From assembly GCA_023423275.1 (NCBI GenBank), contig JAFAFW010000073.1, positions 1 through 47,607 of the forward strand: a stretch of DNA of 47,607 bases. The letters run 5' to 3'. Numbering within the stretch: position 1 is the first letter of the stretch; every line of letters begins with the position of its first letter. This document shows positions 26,221 through 34,626 of this stretch, in pieces. The DNA is from Pseudomonadota bacterium (lineage in GTDB: Bacteria > Pseudomonadota > Alphaproteobacteria > Rhizobiales > Hyphomicrobiaceae). A program made the translations under genes and the position numbers. The notes beneath the pieces are model-generated. The model searched no databases, was not told the DNA's origin, and saw nothing but the letters and a program-made list of their open reading frames with translations.

Positions 26221-27357
26221 TTAAGTCTCGACGCGCACGAAGTGCCAGACGGTGTTCTTGTAGGCGACAGCCGAGTCCTGCAGATCCTTCATGCTCTTCT
26301 TGTCCTTCAGGTCCGCGTTTGCCAGCACCACGTGACCGGTGCGATGCGCTTCGGCAAGCATGGCCTTGAATTCGATATCCGTCAGTCCCCATTCGGGATG
26401 CTTTTCCTGCACCACGCTCCAGACGTGCGAAATGAACGCCTTGCGATTGCCCGGCCAACCTTCGGCGCGAATGCTTGCGGCGGACTGGACGACGTTGGCA
26501 AATCCGGCAAGATCCGGACGCGTGGCCGCCGCTGGACGGGCGGGCGGCGCCGGTTCCGGCTTCGGCTGGGGCACGGGAGCCGGAGCAGCCCTTATCACGG
26601 CAACCGGAAGCGGCGCTGGAACCGGCGGCTGATCGCCTGACAACGAGCGCGCGACATAAGACCGGAGAATGACCGTTCGCAGGGAATCGGCGTCCGGCTG
26701 AAATGCTCCGACCTGCTCGGCCGCGAGGGCGGCAACGAGCCTGCCGTCGGTTCCGAAGTCACGCGGCCTGATGGCGAGTTGTCCGGCGAGAAGACGGCCC
26801 GCCTTCGGAGCAAGCCCCGTACGATCGCCCAGACCGCCCTTAAGCTTGTTGCCGAACGCCCGCTCCAGCGCGACGGTGGCCAGGGCCTGCCGCAGCTTCG
26901 CGGTGCTCGGCGCCCCCTTGATCTTCAACGAAAAGGCTTTCACCAGGATCGCCGCCCGCAATCCGTCCGGCTTTGACAGCGCCTTGAGGCGCGGCGCGGA
27001 GGCACCCTCCAGCCCCAACATCCGGGCAACGATGCGGATGTCGCGGATCTCCGGCCATGTCTTGGGAAGCGGCTTGCCACCCAGCTCACGGACCAGCATC
27101 TCCCGTCCGGAGACCGTAAGCTCGGCGCGATTGCGCGACATGCTCATCGAACCTTCCACGACGAGGGCCGTCGTCACGCGCGCCAACGTATCGCGCCAGG
27201 CCGCCGGAGCGAGCTTGTGCGTGACGTAAGGCGCCAGATCGCGCGCCAGCTCGCCCTGAGTGGCGCCGTTTTCCGCTGCGGCGCGGGCAAGCACCAGCAG
27301 ACGAAGCGCCGGTGCGATCGTCTCGGCACGGATTTCGGACACAGCAGCAATCTTCAT
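26221..27357 (-). CDS. Uncharacterised partner of the HerA-like ATPase, with winged-helix-like ends
   Basis: A 378-residue soluble protein. Residues about 8-90 (ETIAPALRLLVLARAAAENGATQGELARDL, then ELTVSGREMLVRELG) look like a winged helix-turn-helix. A helical middle follows, then a Pro/Ala linker near 260-285 (PAPVPQPKPEPAPP) and a C-terminal part (about 290-378; FANVVQSAASI, HPEWGLTDIEFKAMLAEAHRTGHVVLANADL, WHFVRVE) that also resembles a winged helix. The ATG at 27357 has a consensus AGGAGGT ribosome site 6 bases upstream. It is the first gene of a two-gene operon with the double ATPase, so it may load that ATPase onto DNA or another partner. This role is inference; no known family was recognised. 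Confidence 0.75.
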   Translation of the reverse strand: MKIAAVSEIRAETIAPALRLLVLARAAAENGATQGELARDLAPYVTHKLAPAAWRDTLARVTTALVVEGSMSMSRNRAELTVSGREMLVRELGGKPLPKTWPEIRDIRIVARMLGLEGASAPRLKALSKPDGLRAAILVKAFSLKIKGAPSTAKLRQALATVALERAFGNKLKGGLGDRTGLAPKAGRLLAGQLAIRPRDFGTDGRLVAALAAEQVGAFQPDADSLRTVILRSYVARSLSGDQPPVPAPLPVAVIRAAPAPVPQPKPEPAPPARPAAATRPDLAGFANVVQSAASIRAEGWPGNRKAFISHVWSVVQEKHPEWGLTDIEFKAMLAEAHRTGHVVLANADLKDKKSMKDLQDSAVAYKNTVWHFVRVET

Positions 27358-27780
27358 ACTTCGACCTCCTGGTCAGTCCAGGACGCGAATCACCGGAGAA
27401 CGCTTCGATTTTGAGGAACGTTGCCGTGGTGCCAAGGCCAAATCTGGCCTCAGGGGTCGAAACGCGCGGAAAAAGGTTCCCTGCGCAACACCAAAGCGGG
27501 TCTCGGGCGTCCGTGCTCTCCGATCACCGGACGAAAATCGGGCAGAACCACATTCGGGCTTCAAGTTTTCGTGTCTTGCTCCTCATACCGCCGTCTCGCC
27601 GCCCTACTGCCGTCACCGTCATGATGGCATCATCCCTGCGCTGAGGGCTCTCATATATCCATCCGGAAGCGAACGGCAGACCGGGACGTCGCCGGGACCG
27701 TGGGGGCCGTTAGGATTAACTGTCAATTAACCCCTTTCGGCAATCCTGGAAGCGGGTCCGCTACCGGCGGGAGTTACCGG
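27358..27780. other. Divergent intergenic region
   Basis: These 423 bases separate the minus-strand ATPase operon from the plus-strand CAP-domain gene and should hold both promoters. The clear element is the CtrA-type box at 27716-27731. Short frames here lack ribosome sites and family features. Confidence 0.6.
27716..27731 (+). promoter_or_regulatory. CtrA-type binding site TTAA-N7-TTAAC
   Basis: The sequence TTAACTGTCAATTAAC matches the full CtrA box exactly, 49 bases before the ATG of the CAP-domain lipoprotein gene. CtrA is the cell-cycle master regulator of alphaproteobacteria, so this gene may be cell-cycle controlled. The box is close enough to overlap the promoter. Confidence 0.6.
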
Positions 27781-28437
27781 ATGTATCGCGTTGCGCTTTC
27801 TGCCCTCTTCATCACGGTGCTGACAGGATGCAGCATCGGCAGCTCAAATCCGCTTGCGTTTGGCTTCTCGGGCGCCGGGACGAGTTCCGGCTCGGGCGGC
27901 AGCATGGCGCTTGGAGACGGTGCGTCGACGGCACGGCCGAGCTCGTCCGGTAAAGCGCAGGTCGCCAGCCTCCAGGACAGCGCGCCGCGCAACTCCTATG
28001 AGAAGGCCAGCCGTGGTGCGCTTTCCGGGCGCGACTATTCCCAGACCAAGCTCGACGCCGAGAAGGCTCGCGACCTGATCAATGCCTATCGCAAGGAAAA
28101 GGGTCTGAAGCCGCTGCGGATCAGCATGGAGCTGACGAACGCGGCCAAGGCACATTCACGCGATCTGGCCCGTTGGGATCGCATCTCCCACTACGGATCA
28201 GATGGCTCCAACCCCTGGGATCGCGTCAAGCGCACGGGCTATAGCGCACGTTTGGCTGCGGAAAACGTCGGCACCGGCCAGTCCAGCATCGAGGAAGTGA
28301 TGAAGGGCTGGAAGGCGAGCGAGGGGCACAACAAGAACCTGCTGATGCCTGACGCTCAGCATATGGGCATCGCCCTCGTGCAGGACCCCCGGACGGAATT
28401 CAAGACCTTCTGGACCCTCGTTCTTGGCGCCTCGTAG
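27781..28437 (+). CDS. CAP/SCP-domain lipoprotein
   Basis: A 218-residue secreted protein. The N-terminus (MYRVALSALFITVLTGC) ends in a lipobox with Cys 17, so it should be lipid-anchored. A Ser/Gly-rich linker (to about residue 85) leads to a CAP domain (cysteine-rich secretory protein/PR-1 fold) with LINAYRKEKGLKPL, LTNAAKAHSRDLARWDRISHYGSDGSNPWDRV, AAENVG and the GWKASEGHNKNLL signature. The role of bacterial CAP proteins is mostly unknown; some bind lipids or take part in envelope remodelling. The ATG at 27781 follows GGGAG. The CtrA-type box upstream suggests a link to division or polarity. Confidence 0.9.
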   Translation: MYRVALSALFITVLTGCSIGSSNPLAFGFSGAGTSSGSGGSMALGDGASTARPSSSGKAQVASLQDSAPRNSYEKASRGALSGRDYSQTKLDAEKARDLINAYRKEKGLKPLRISMELTNAAKAHSRDLARWDRISHYGSDGSNPWDRVKRTGYSARLAAENVGTGQSSIEEVMKGWKASEGHNKNLLMPDAQHMGIALVQDPRTEFKTFWTLVLGAS

Positions 28438-28466
28438 ACGCCAGCCCCTCTGATCCGAACTCCGGC

Positions 28467-28823
28467 TTATCCGCTCAGCAGACGTGCCCGCTCGCGCTGC
28501 CGGACCGCGTCGGCGACGCCGGCCCAAGCCCATGATCGGCCGACATCGCCACTCTGGCTGTGAAAGGTTGAAAAGAATTCGGCCACCTCGACCGCATGTT
28601 GGCCATGGCGCGACTCGAGAACAGCTGCAAGCGCCTCGACTTCAGCAAAGCCCGGCGTGATGTCTTCTTCGGAAGTGCGGTGCAAGGTACTCATCCCACG
28701 TTCGAACAACACCTGGGTCAACAGCAAGATCGATGCCACCCTGCGCTGAGCCCTACGGCTCTGCTCCGATCCGTGGCGGGCTTGGAGCTGACGCATTTGC
28801 CTGTTAGCGTTAATACATCGCAT
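28467..28823 (-). CDS. Small uncharacterised protein
   Basis: About 118 residues from the ATG at 28823. It has an Arg/Gln-rich N-terminus (RQLQARHGSEQSRRAQRR), a hydrophobic helix (VASILLLTQVLFE) and a mixed acidic region ending AWAGVADAVRQRERARLL. No family was recognised. The start is uncertain: ATGs at 28850, 28823, 28796 and an internal one near 28693 are all possible, and none has a strong ribosome site. With the longest start it would overlap the divergent secreted-protein gene, which favours a later one. The frame is long and its amino acid use is protein-like. Confidence 0.5.
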   Translation of the reverse strand: MRCINANRQMRQLQARHGSEQSRRAQRRVASILLLTQVLFERGMSTLHRTSEEDITPGFAEVEALAAVLESRHGQHAVEVAEFFSTFHSQSGDVGRSWAWAGVADAVRQRERARLLSG

Positions 28824-28843
28824 TGTCGCCGATGAGGTTGGAC

Positions 28844-29110
28844 ATGGCATCGTTAAGATCGTGGCGCGCAGGCTGTGTGAGCGTTGCGTTTGGTGCGTTG
28901 CTCACGTGCATGGCAGTGTCTTCGGGCAGCGCTCAAGATGGAGACAAGGTGCAGGGCACTCCACCTGCCGCCTCCCATAGTGAGACAAAACCACCCGCTC
29001 AGGATCACGGATCCGAATCATCGGCACCGGCACAGACCGAGACACCAGCGGCGGCACCGGCGCCCGGCTGCAAGCTGCGCGAAAACCAGAAGCTGGAGTT
29101 GATCGTCTGA
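28844..29110 (+). CDS. Small secreted protein, Pro/Ala-rich
   Basis: An 88-residue protein with a clear Sec signal (MASLRSWRAGCVSVAFGALL, then TCMAVSSGSAQ with cleavage near residue 31). The mature part is short, rich in Pro, Ala, Ser and Glu and without predicted fold, ending CKLRENQKLELIV. The ATG at 28844 has GAGG 6 bases before it. One Cys in the mature part could form a disulphide with a partner. No family was recognised. It is convergent with the D,D-carboxypeptidase gene. Confidence 0.65.
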   Translation: MASLRSWRAGCVSVAFGALLTCMAVSSGSAQDGDKVQGTPPAASHSETKPPAQDHGSESSAPAQTETPAAAPAPGCKLRENQKLELIV

Positions 29111-29179
29111 CCTGTGGCGCGCCTCCAGCGCAGCCGGATAACCTGCAACCTCCCCGGATGCAGGCCCCAATTCGCAGCG

Positions 29180-30241
29180 CTAATGCGCCTTGGTCGCGGA
29201 GATGGACGACGCTTCCGCGGTCGCGGCCCTCTTTCGGGCCGGGCGTGACGGCTGCGATGCCGAACCGGCTGTTGCCACGCCTGTCTTTTGCGTCGACGCC
29301 TTTGCAGCCGCTTTCCCCTTCCTGGCCTTGGCCACGCGCGGCCGTCCGTTGCAGCCCCATGAGGTGACAGTCGATCGCACGCTGATCACGGCTTTGGCAT
29401 CCGGAGTCATGGGCATGCTTTCCAGCGTCGGGCTGTTGAACAGCACCTTCCAGCCGTAGTTGCCGAAGCCATGGTCGAGCAGACTCGCAGCGCGGATCGA
29501 TCGTTCGTGGCCCGAGCTTTCGCCGAGCACGACAGCCATCAGCCGATGCCCGTCACGTGTCGCGCTGGCAACGACGTTGTATCCGGAATCGCAGATGAAG
29601 CCGGTCTTGAGGCCATCCGCGCCCTCATAGTTCATCAAGAGACCGTTGTGGGTCACCAGACGGCGCTTCCCGATCCGCATGTCAGAGGAAGCCCAGCGAT
29701 CGCGATGCTCCGGAAAGTCACGCAAAACAGCGGTAGACAGCAGCGCGAGATCGCGCGCGGTCGTCACTTGCTCTGCGGCGGGCAGGCCATGCGGATTGAC
29801 GAAGTTCGTACGGGTCATCCCGAGACGTCGCGCGGTGGCATTCATCTTCTGGACAAATGCATCCTGGCTGCCGCCCACGGCTTCGGCCAGCATGACGGCG
29901 ACGTCGTTCGCGGATTTCACGATCAGCGCTTGCAATCCCAGTTCGACGCTCATCTGTCCGCCGACAGGAAGCCCCACTTTGCTCGGCGGCTGAGCATGCG
30001 CAATTTCGCTGGTCGTGATCTTGCTGTCCAGCGTGATGGTGCCGGCCTTCAGGGCCTCGAACACCAGATAAGCGGTCATGATTTTGGTGAGTGACGCCGG
30101 ATGCCACTGATCATCGACATCCTCGGCATACAGCACCTTGCCGTTGGCGGGATCAAACAGCAACGTCGGCCCAGCCCAAGCGCCGGCAGGAAGTAGCAGA
30201 CTGCTCAGCAGCACAAGGAAGGTCCGGAGTTTCATCATCAT
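29180..30241 (-). CDS. D-alanyl-D-alanine carboxypeptidase (PBP5/6 type)
   Basis: A 353-residue penicillin-binding protein that trims the terminal D-Ala from peptidoglycan side chains in the periplasm. The Sec signal (KLRTFLVLLSSLLLPAGAWA, residues 4-23) precedes a class A domain with SLTK (residues 50-53), the KSANDVAV SxN motif near 112 and DGLKTGF (KTG) near 210. After about residue 265 the usual PBP5 beta domain is absent and is replaced by a Lys/Ala/Ser-rich low-complexity tail. The start is one of three ATGs in a row at 30235-30241, behind GAGAGG; longer readings run into noncoding sequence. Confidence 0.92.
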   Translation of the reverse strand: MMMKLRTFLVLLSSLLLPAGAWAGPTLLFDPANGKVLYAEDVDDQWHPASLTKIMTAYLVFEALKAGTITLDSKITTSEIAHAQPPSKVGLPVGGQMSVELGLQALIVKSANDVAVMLAEAVGGSQDAFVQKMNATARRLGMTRTNFVNPHGLPAAEQVTTARDLALLSTAVLRDFPEHRDRWASSDMRIGKRRLVTHNGLLMNYEGADGLKTGFICDSGYNVVASATRDGHRLMAVVLGESSGHERSIRAASLLDHGFGNYGWKVLFNSPTLESMPMTPDAKAVISVRSTVTSWGCNGRPRVAKARKGKAAAKASTQKTGVATAGSASQPSRPARKRAATAEASSISATKAH

Positions 30242-30341
30242 CCCGTTCCGCCTCTCTTTCCCTCTGCATCTTGCCAGATTCGGCGGAATCGGCGCCCACT
30301 TGATACAATTGATCGTCAAGCGTGCATTCGCGGGCACACAC

Positions 30342-30428
30342 TGGTGCCCCAGGCCCGACTCGAACGGGCACTCCCTTGCGGGAACCAGATTTTGAGTCTG
30401 GCGCGTCTACCGGTTCCGCCACTGGGGC
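30342..30428 (-). tRNA. tRNA-Leu (anticodon CAA)
   Basis: The minus strand folds into a leucine tRNA of 87 bases including an encoded CCA end. The acceptor stem GCCCCAG/CTGGGGC has 7 pairs, the anticodon stem-loop CCAGA-CTCAAAA-TCTGG gives CAA, a long variable arm (TTCCCGCAAGGGA) marks the class II Leu type, and the T arm holds GTTCGAGTC. It decodes UUG. It lies between the carboxypeptidase and the AI-2E family gene, and no integrated element is seen beside it. Confidence 0.96.
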
Positions 30429-30584
30429 ATAGTGCCCTGCTTCGTGAGCCGCGATCATAGCCAGGAAGCTCGTGCCGTCAACGCGGCAAGCCAGCAATCG
30501 GTCGACCGCGGCATTCAGGCACCTATTTTTCCCATGCTCTGCTCCTTGCCCGCCAGGAACCGGTTAGCCACAACGGTGTTATAA

Positions 30585-31673
30585 GTGCGGCCCGCTGCGG
30601 CCATCATATGCCGACCAGGGAGCTTCCCGCTGACCACGCCCGATTTACCCTCCGACCCGAACGGGGACTTCCAGTTCCTGCGCCGGGTGCTGACCCTTGC
30701 CGGATTGATGGCCCTGGCTGGATTGATCTGGGCCATGTCGGACGTGCTGCTCCTGATTTTCGGCGCGGTGCTGTTCGCCGTCATCCTGCGCGCGCTCGCC
30801 GATCCGCTGGTGGAGAAGGTCGGGCTCAGCGACGGCCCAGCGCTCCTCGTGTCCGCCTTGGCAATCCTCATCATCATCGGTGTCGGTGTGTATCTGTTCG
30901 GAACGCAGATCAGCGCCCAGCTCAATCAGTTGTTCGAGCTGTTGCCCAAGGCAGCCGAAACCGTGATGGCCCAGCTCGGCGTCGCGGGTCGCACGGACCT
31001 TCTTTCCGGCACCGCAATCGGCAACCTGATTTCAACCGCCTACACCTGGGCGACGACCCTGGTCTCCGTGCTCGCCGGCATCCTGATCGTTGTCTTTGGC
31101 GGCGTTTATCTGGCCACCGTTCCGGCAACGTACCGCGACGGCTTCATCATGCTGTTTCCACCGAGCGTCCAGACCCAGATTGAAGAGACGATCAACGATG
31201 CGGGCCGCGCATTGCGGCTTTGGCTGACGGCCCAGCTCATCGCGATGGTCATCGTTGGCGTGACGACCGCAGCCGGCCTTTGGCTGATTGGCTTACCCTC
31301 GTGGCTGGCGCTCGGGCTGATCGCCGGGCTGGCCGAGTTCATCCCCGTCGTCGGGCCGATTGCTTCCGCAATTCCCGGACTGCTCATCGCCGTCACGCTC
31401 GGATGGGATATCGTGTTGTGGACGCTCGCCGTCTACATCATCGTCCAGCAGATCGAATCCAACTTGATCATGCCGCTGCTGGTCGGCCAGGCCGTCAACA
31501 TCGCCCCGGCCCTCGGGCTGTTTTCCACGATCGGGCTCAGCGTTCTGTTCGGACCGCTGGGGCTGCTCTTCGCATTCCCCCTGACAGTGGTCGCGGACGT
31601 CGCGGTGCGTCGTCTCTACATCCGCGACACACTGGGTGAACACGTCAAGATCGCGGCCGAGAAACGGGACTGA
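30585..31673 (+). CDS. AI-2E family transporter (PerM/YdiK type)
   Basis: A 362-residue inner-membrane protein of the AI-2 exporter (AI-2E) family with about 7-8 membrane segments, including a paired N-terminal set (LTLAGLMALAGLIWAM, VLLLIFGAVLFAVIL) and the C-terminal GLAEFIPVVGPIASAIPGLLIAV and LIMPLLVG motifs. Members carry varied cargo and some are Na+/H+ antiporters; the substrate here is unknown. The GTG at 30585 gives an extra 15 residues of low likelihood. A CTG at 30630 behind GGGAG at 7 bases would give MTTPDLPSDPNG and may be the true start, but CTG starts are rare. Confidence 0.88.
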   Translation: MRPAAAIICRPGSFPLTTPDLPSDPNGDFQFLRRVLTLAGLMALAGLIWAMSDVLLLIFGAVLFAVILRALADPLVEKVGLSDGPALLVSALAILIIIGVGVYLFGTQISAQLNQLFELLPKAAETVMAQLGVAGRTDLLSGTAIGNLISTAYTWATTLVSVLAGILIVVFGGVYLATVPATYRDGFIMLFPPSVQTQIEETINDAGRALRLWLTAQLIAMVIVGVTTAAGLWLIGLPSWLALGLIAGLAEFIPVVGPIASAIPGLLIAVTLGWDIVLWTLAVYIIVQQIESNLIMPLLVGQAVNIAPALGLFSTIGLSVLFGPLGLLFAFPLTVVADVAVRRLYIRDTLGEHVKIAAEKRD

Positions 31674-32015
31674 TCAATTCCAGCTATAGGTGACGCGTCC
31701 GGTGGCATGCCGATGTTCGGTCACATCCACCTGATCGCCAACATGCGGCTCATGCGTCTTCAGGGCGAACACCTGGACATGCCGGCCGTTGTCGAGCGTC
31801 ACATCGATGGCGACGGCACCACTCGCACCTTTCACGGCCGGAACGCTCACACGATCGACGTGTGCATGGATCCGGTGATCTTCCACCCTCGAGTCCATGT
31901 CGGTCAAAACCAGCATACCCGTAATGCCACCCACCGCGGCGAGCACAAGCGCGCCTATTTTCAACCGCCGCCGCCGCAGCTCCCAGTCGAGTTTCCGCTT
32001 CGTCTCTGCGCGCAT
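31674..32015 (-). CDS. Small membrane-anchored protein downstream of ecm
   Basis: A 113-residue protein with a charged N-terminus (MRAETKRKLDWELRRRRLK), one membrane segment (IGALVLAAVGGITGMLVL, about residues 20-37) and a probably periplasmic remainder rich in Val, His and Asp (ALKTHEPHVGDQVDVTEHRHATGRVTYSW). The positive-inside rule puts the N-terminus in the cytoplasm. No family was recognised. It lies 22 bases after the ecm stop in the same direction, so it is probably co-transcribed with it. Its stop codon directly abuts that of the convergent AI-2E gene. Confidence 0.7.
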   Translation of the reverse strand: MRAETKRKLDWELRRRRLKIGALVLAAVGGITGMLVLTDMDSRVEDHRIHAHVDRVSVPAVKGASGAVAIDVTLDNGRHVQVFALKTHEPHVGDQVDVTEHRHATGRVTYSWN

Positions 32016-32037
32016 AGTTAGTCTGGCCTCTTGCCTG

Positions 32038-34032
32038 TCAGGCGGCCTGCGATTGAGGCTGCAGGAGCCTGACGATATCGAGCATGATGTCGTTGAGCTG
32101 AAAATCCTTCGGCGTGTAGATGGCCGCAACCCCCATCGCCTTCAATGCCGCAGCATCTTCCGGCGGTATAATGCCGCCAACGACCACCGGAACGTCGTCC
32201 ATGCCTTCACGGCGCATACCGGTCATGACGTGTTGTAGCAGCGGCAGATGCGAGCCGGACAGGACCGACAGTCCCACGACGTGGACGCTCTCCTCCAGGG
32301 CAGCACGGACGAGTTGATCGGGCGTCAGCCGGATGCCCTCGTAGACGACCTCCATGCCGCAATCGCGGGCGCGCACGGCAATCTGCTCCGCGCCGTTCGA
32401 ATGACCGTCGAGGCCGGGCTTGCCGACCAGCAGCTTGACCGGACGGCCAAGACGCTCGGCGGCCTGGCGCACTTCCGCCCGTACCGCCTCCAAACCTGCC
32501 AGATCACTGCCCGCAGACTGCCCGACGCCGGTCGGAGCCCGGTACTCACCAAAGATCCGGCGCAATGTCGACCCCCATTCACCCGTCGTCACGCCTGCTT
32601 TGGCACAGGTAATCGACGGCTCCATGACATTGCGCCCTTCGCTGGCCGCGCGTGCGAGATCTCCAAGTGCAGCCTCGACTGCCTTTGAATCGCGCATTTC
32701 GCGCCAGGCGACGAGGCGGGCAATCTGTTCGGTTTCCGTTTCCGGCCCGACGGTCAACACCGCACTCTCGCCTGCCGACAGGGGCGAAGGCTCAGTCTCG
32801 GTGAAGCGGTTAACGCCAACGACAACCTGCTCCCCGTTCTCGATCCGCGCCAGCCGGACCGTGTTGCTCTCGACCAGACGCCGCTTCATGTAGTCGATCG
32901 CCGCGACCGCACCGCCCATGCGTTCGATGATCGCGAGCTCGGCACGCGCATCCTGCTTCAGCGCCTCGACTTTGCCGTCGATCGCCGCAGAACCATCGAA
33001 GATATCGCCGTACTCAAGCAGGTCGGTTTCGTAGGCGAGGATCTGCTGCATCCTGAGAGACCATTGCTGATCCCACGGCCGCGGCAACCCCAGCGCCTCG
33101 TTCCAGGCTGGAAGCTGTACGGCGCGGGCCCGTGCCCGCTTGGACAGCGTCACGGCCAGCATCTCGATCAGGATACGATAGACGTTGTTTTCCGGCTGCT
33201 GCTCGGTCAGACCCAGCGAGTTCACCTGAACGCCATAACGGAACAGGCGATACTTCGGATCACTCACGCCATAACGATCGCGCGTGATCTCGTCCCACAA
33301 CTCGGAAAACGCCCGCATCTTGCAGATCTCGGTGATGAACCGCAGACCGGCGTTGACGAAGAACGATACGCGGCCGACGACAGCGCCAAAGGCTTCCGCA
33401 TCGACCGCGCCGGAAGCCTTGACGGTGTCGAGCACCGCGATCGCAGTCGCCAGCGCGAAGGCCAGCTCCTGCACCGGCGTCGCGCCGGCTTCCTGCAGAT
33501 GATAGGAGCAGACGTTGGTCGGATTCCACTTCGGCACTTCAGTGCAGGAGAACACGATCGTGTCCCGGATCAGCCGCAGTGATGGCTCGGGTGGAAACAC
33601 GTAAGTTCCGCGCGACAGATATTCCTTGATGATATCGTTCTGGATGGTGCCCGTCAGCGCACTGCGTGGAGCGCCCTGCTCGTCCGCCACCGCAATATAG
33701 AGCGCGAACAGCCATGCTGCCGTCGCGTTGATCGTCATCGACGTATTCATGCGATCGAGCGGAATGCCGTCGAGAAGGGTCCGCATGTCGCCGATATGAC
33801 CGATCGGCACCCCGACCTTCCCGACCTCGCCGAACGCCAGTACGTGGTCGCTGTCGTAGCCGGTCTGCGTCGGCAGGTCGAAGGCGATGGAAAGGCCAGT
33901 CTGGCCCTTGGCGAGATTACGCCGATAAAGCGCGTTGGATTGCACCGCATCGGAATGTCCGGCGTAGGTCCGGATCATCCAGGGCTTGTCGCGGCGGGCT
34001 TCGGCGGCTCTCTCGTCCGGGAGACGGACCAT
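32038..34032 (-). CDS. ecm: (2R)-ethylmalonyl-CoA mutase
   Basis: A 664-residue coenzyme B12-dependent acyl-CoA mutase of the MeaA group. It rearranges ethylmalonyl-CoA to methylsuccinyl-CoA in the ethylmalonyl-CoA pathway. The N-terminal barrel binds the acyl-CoA (SIAFDLPTQTGYDSDH, TSMTINATAAWLFALY). The C-terminal B12 domain carries the cobalamin-ligand motif DGHSNGAEQIA (DxHxxG) near residue 550 and VVVGGIIPPEDAAAL. The ATG at 34032 has AAGGAG 8 bases upstream, which decides against the longer reading. Methylmalonyl-CoA mutase is the close alternative, but the length, single-subunit form and nearness of ccr and mcd favour ethylmalonyl-CoA. Confidence 0.93.
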   Translation of the reverse strand: MVRLPDERAAEARRDKPWMIRTYAGHSDAVQSNALYRRNLAKGQTGLSIAFDLPTQTGYDSDHVLAFGEVGKVGVPIGHIGDMRTLLDGIPLDRMNTSMTINATAAWLFALYIAVADEQGAPRSALTGTIQNDIIKEYLSRGTYVFPPEPSLRLIRDTIVFSCTEVPKWNPTNVCSYHLQEAGATPVQELAFALATAIAVLDTVKASGAVDAEAFGAVVGRVSFFVNAGLRFITEICKMRAFSELWDEITRDRYGVSDPKYRLFRYGVQVNSLGLTEQQPENNVYRILIEMLAVTLSKRARARAVQLPAWNEALGLPRPWDQQWSLRMQQILAYETDLLEYGDIFDGSAAIDGKVEALKQDARAELAIIERMGGAVAAIDYMKRRLVESNTVRLARIENGEQVVVGVNRFTETEPSPLSAGESAVLTVGPETETEQIARLVAWREMRDSKAVEAALGDLARAASEGRNVMEPSITCAKAGVTTGEWGSTLRRIFGEYRAPTGVGQSAGSDLAGLEAVRAEVRQAAERLGRPVKLLVGKPGLDGHSNGAEQIAVRARDCGMEVVYEGIRLTPDQLVRAALEESVHVVGLSVLSGSHLPLLQHVMTGMRREGMDDVPVVVGGIIPPEDAAALKAMGVAAIYTPKDFQLNDIMLDIVRLLQPQSQAA

Positions 34033-34114
34033 CGCAACGGCTCCTTCGCAAGTGCAGCAGGAGCTTACTGCAATGCGGAGAATCCGCAAACGGAGTTTAC
34101 CGGTGCAATAGTGG

Positions 34115-34420
34115 CTATCGCGTCGAAATCGCGAGAAGCCCGCGGTAGGCGACGATGGTCAGGATGGCTCCGGCCGTCATTCCCATGCCAGCGGCAGCGG
34201 CGACATCCAATACCTTCTCGGCGCCCAGGGTGAGGCCGAAATCGCGCCAGACTGCCGTGGCCGCGAAGGCGCTGAACACCGTCACGGGAGCAGCCACGAA
34301 TGCCAATCCCGGCGTCGGGAGCATGGCTTTCATGATCGCACTTCCGGTCATGCAGATCATCACAATCAGTGTGGCGCTGATCCAGTCGACCTGAAACAGC
34401 TTCATCCAGAAATCGATCAT
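34115..34420 (-). CDS. Small membrane protein between ecm and ccr
   Basis: A 101-residue protein with about three membrane helices (ISATLIVMICMTGSAIM, GLAFVAAPVTVFSAFAATAV, VLDVAAAAGMGMTAGAILTIVAY). The ATG at 34420 sits 8 bases behind GGGAGGAG, a strong ribosome site. It reads in the same direction as ecm and ends 82 bases upstream of the ecm start, so it may be the first gene of that operon. No family was recognised. Its position in the ethylmalonyl-CoA block raises the possibility of a related role such as transport or an accessory function, but this is only context. Confidence 0.75.
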   Translation of the reverse strand: MIDFWMKLFQVDWISATLIVMICMTGSAIMKAMLPTPGLAFVAAPVTVFSAFAATAVWRDFGLTLGAEKVLDVAAAAGMGMTAGAILTIVAYRGLLAISTR

Positions 34421-34626
34421 CCGCGAATGCTCCTCCCGTACCACGGCGTAAAAGCATCGCAGAAGTTCGCCAAGAAAGCGTTTCCTTCAAAGACCCCCGA
34501 AGGATGCGACGGCGCGATTTCCCCAGGCCCGCCCCGGACGAAAGACGACCTTTCCGCCGCCATTTTGCAGTGCAATAATAATCCTTATGCGCCGTCATAA
34601 AAACTGAGCCGACCGGGAGCGAGGCC

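Noticed and set aside
30342..30428. tRNA-Leu as an integration site for a genomic island
   Set aside because: No integrase, no repeated tRNA end and no change of composition beside it.
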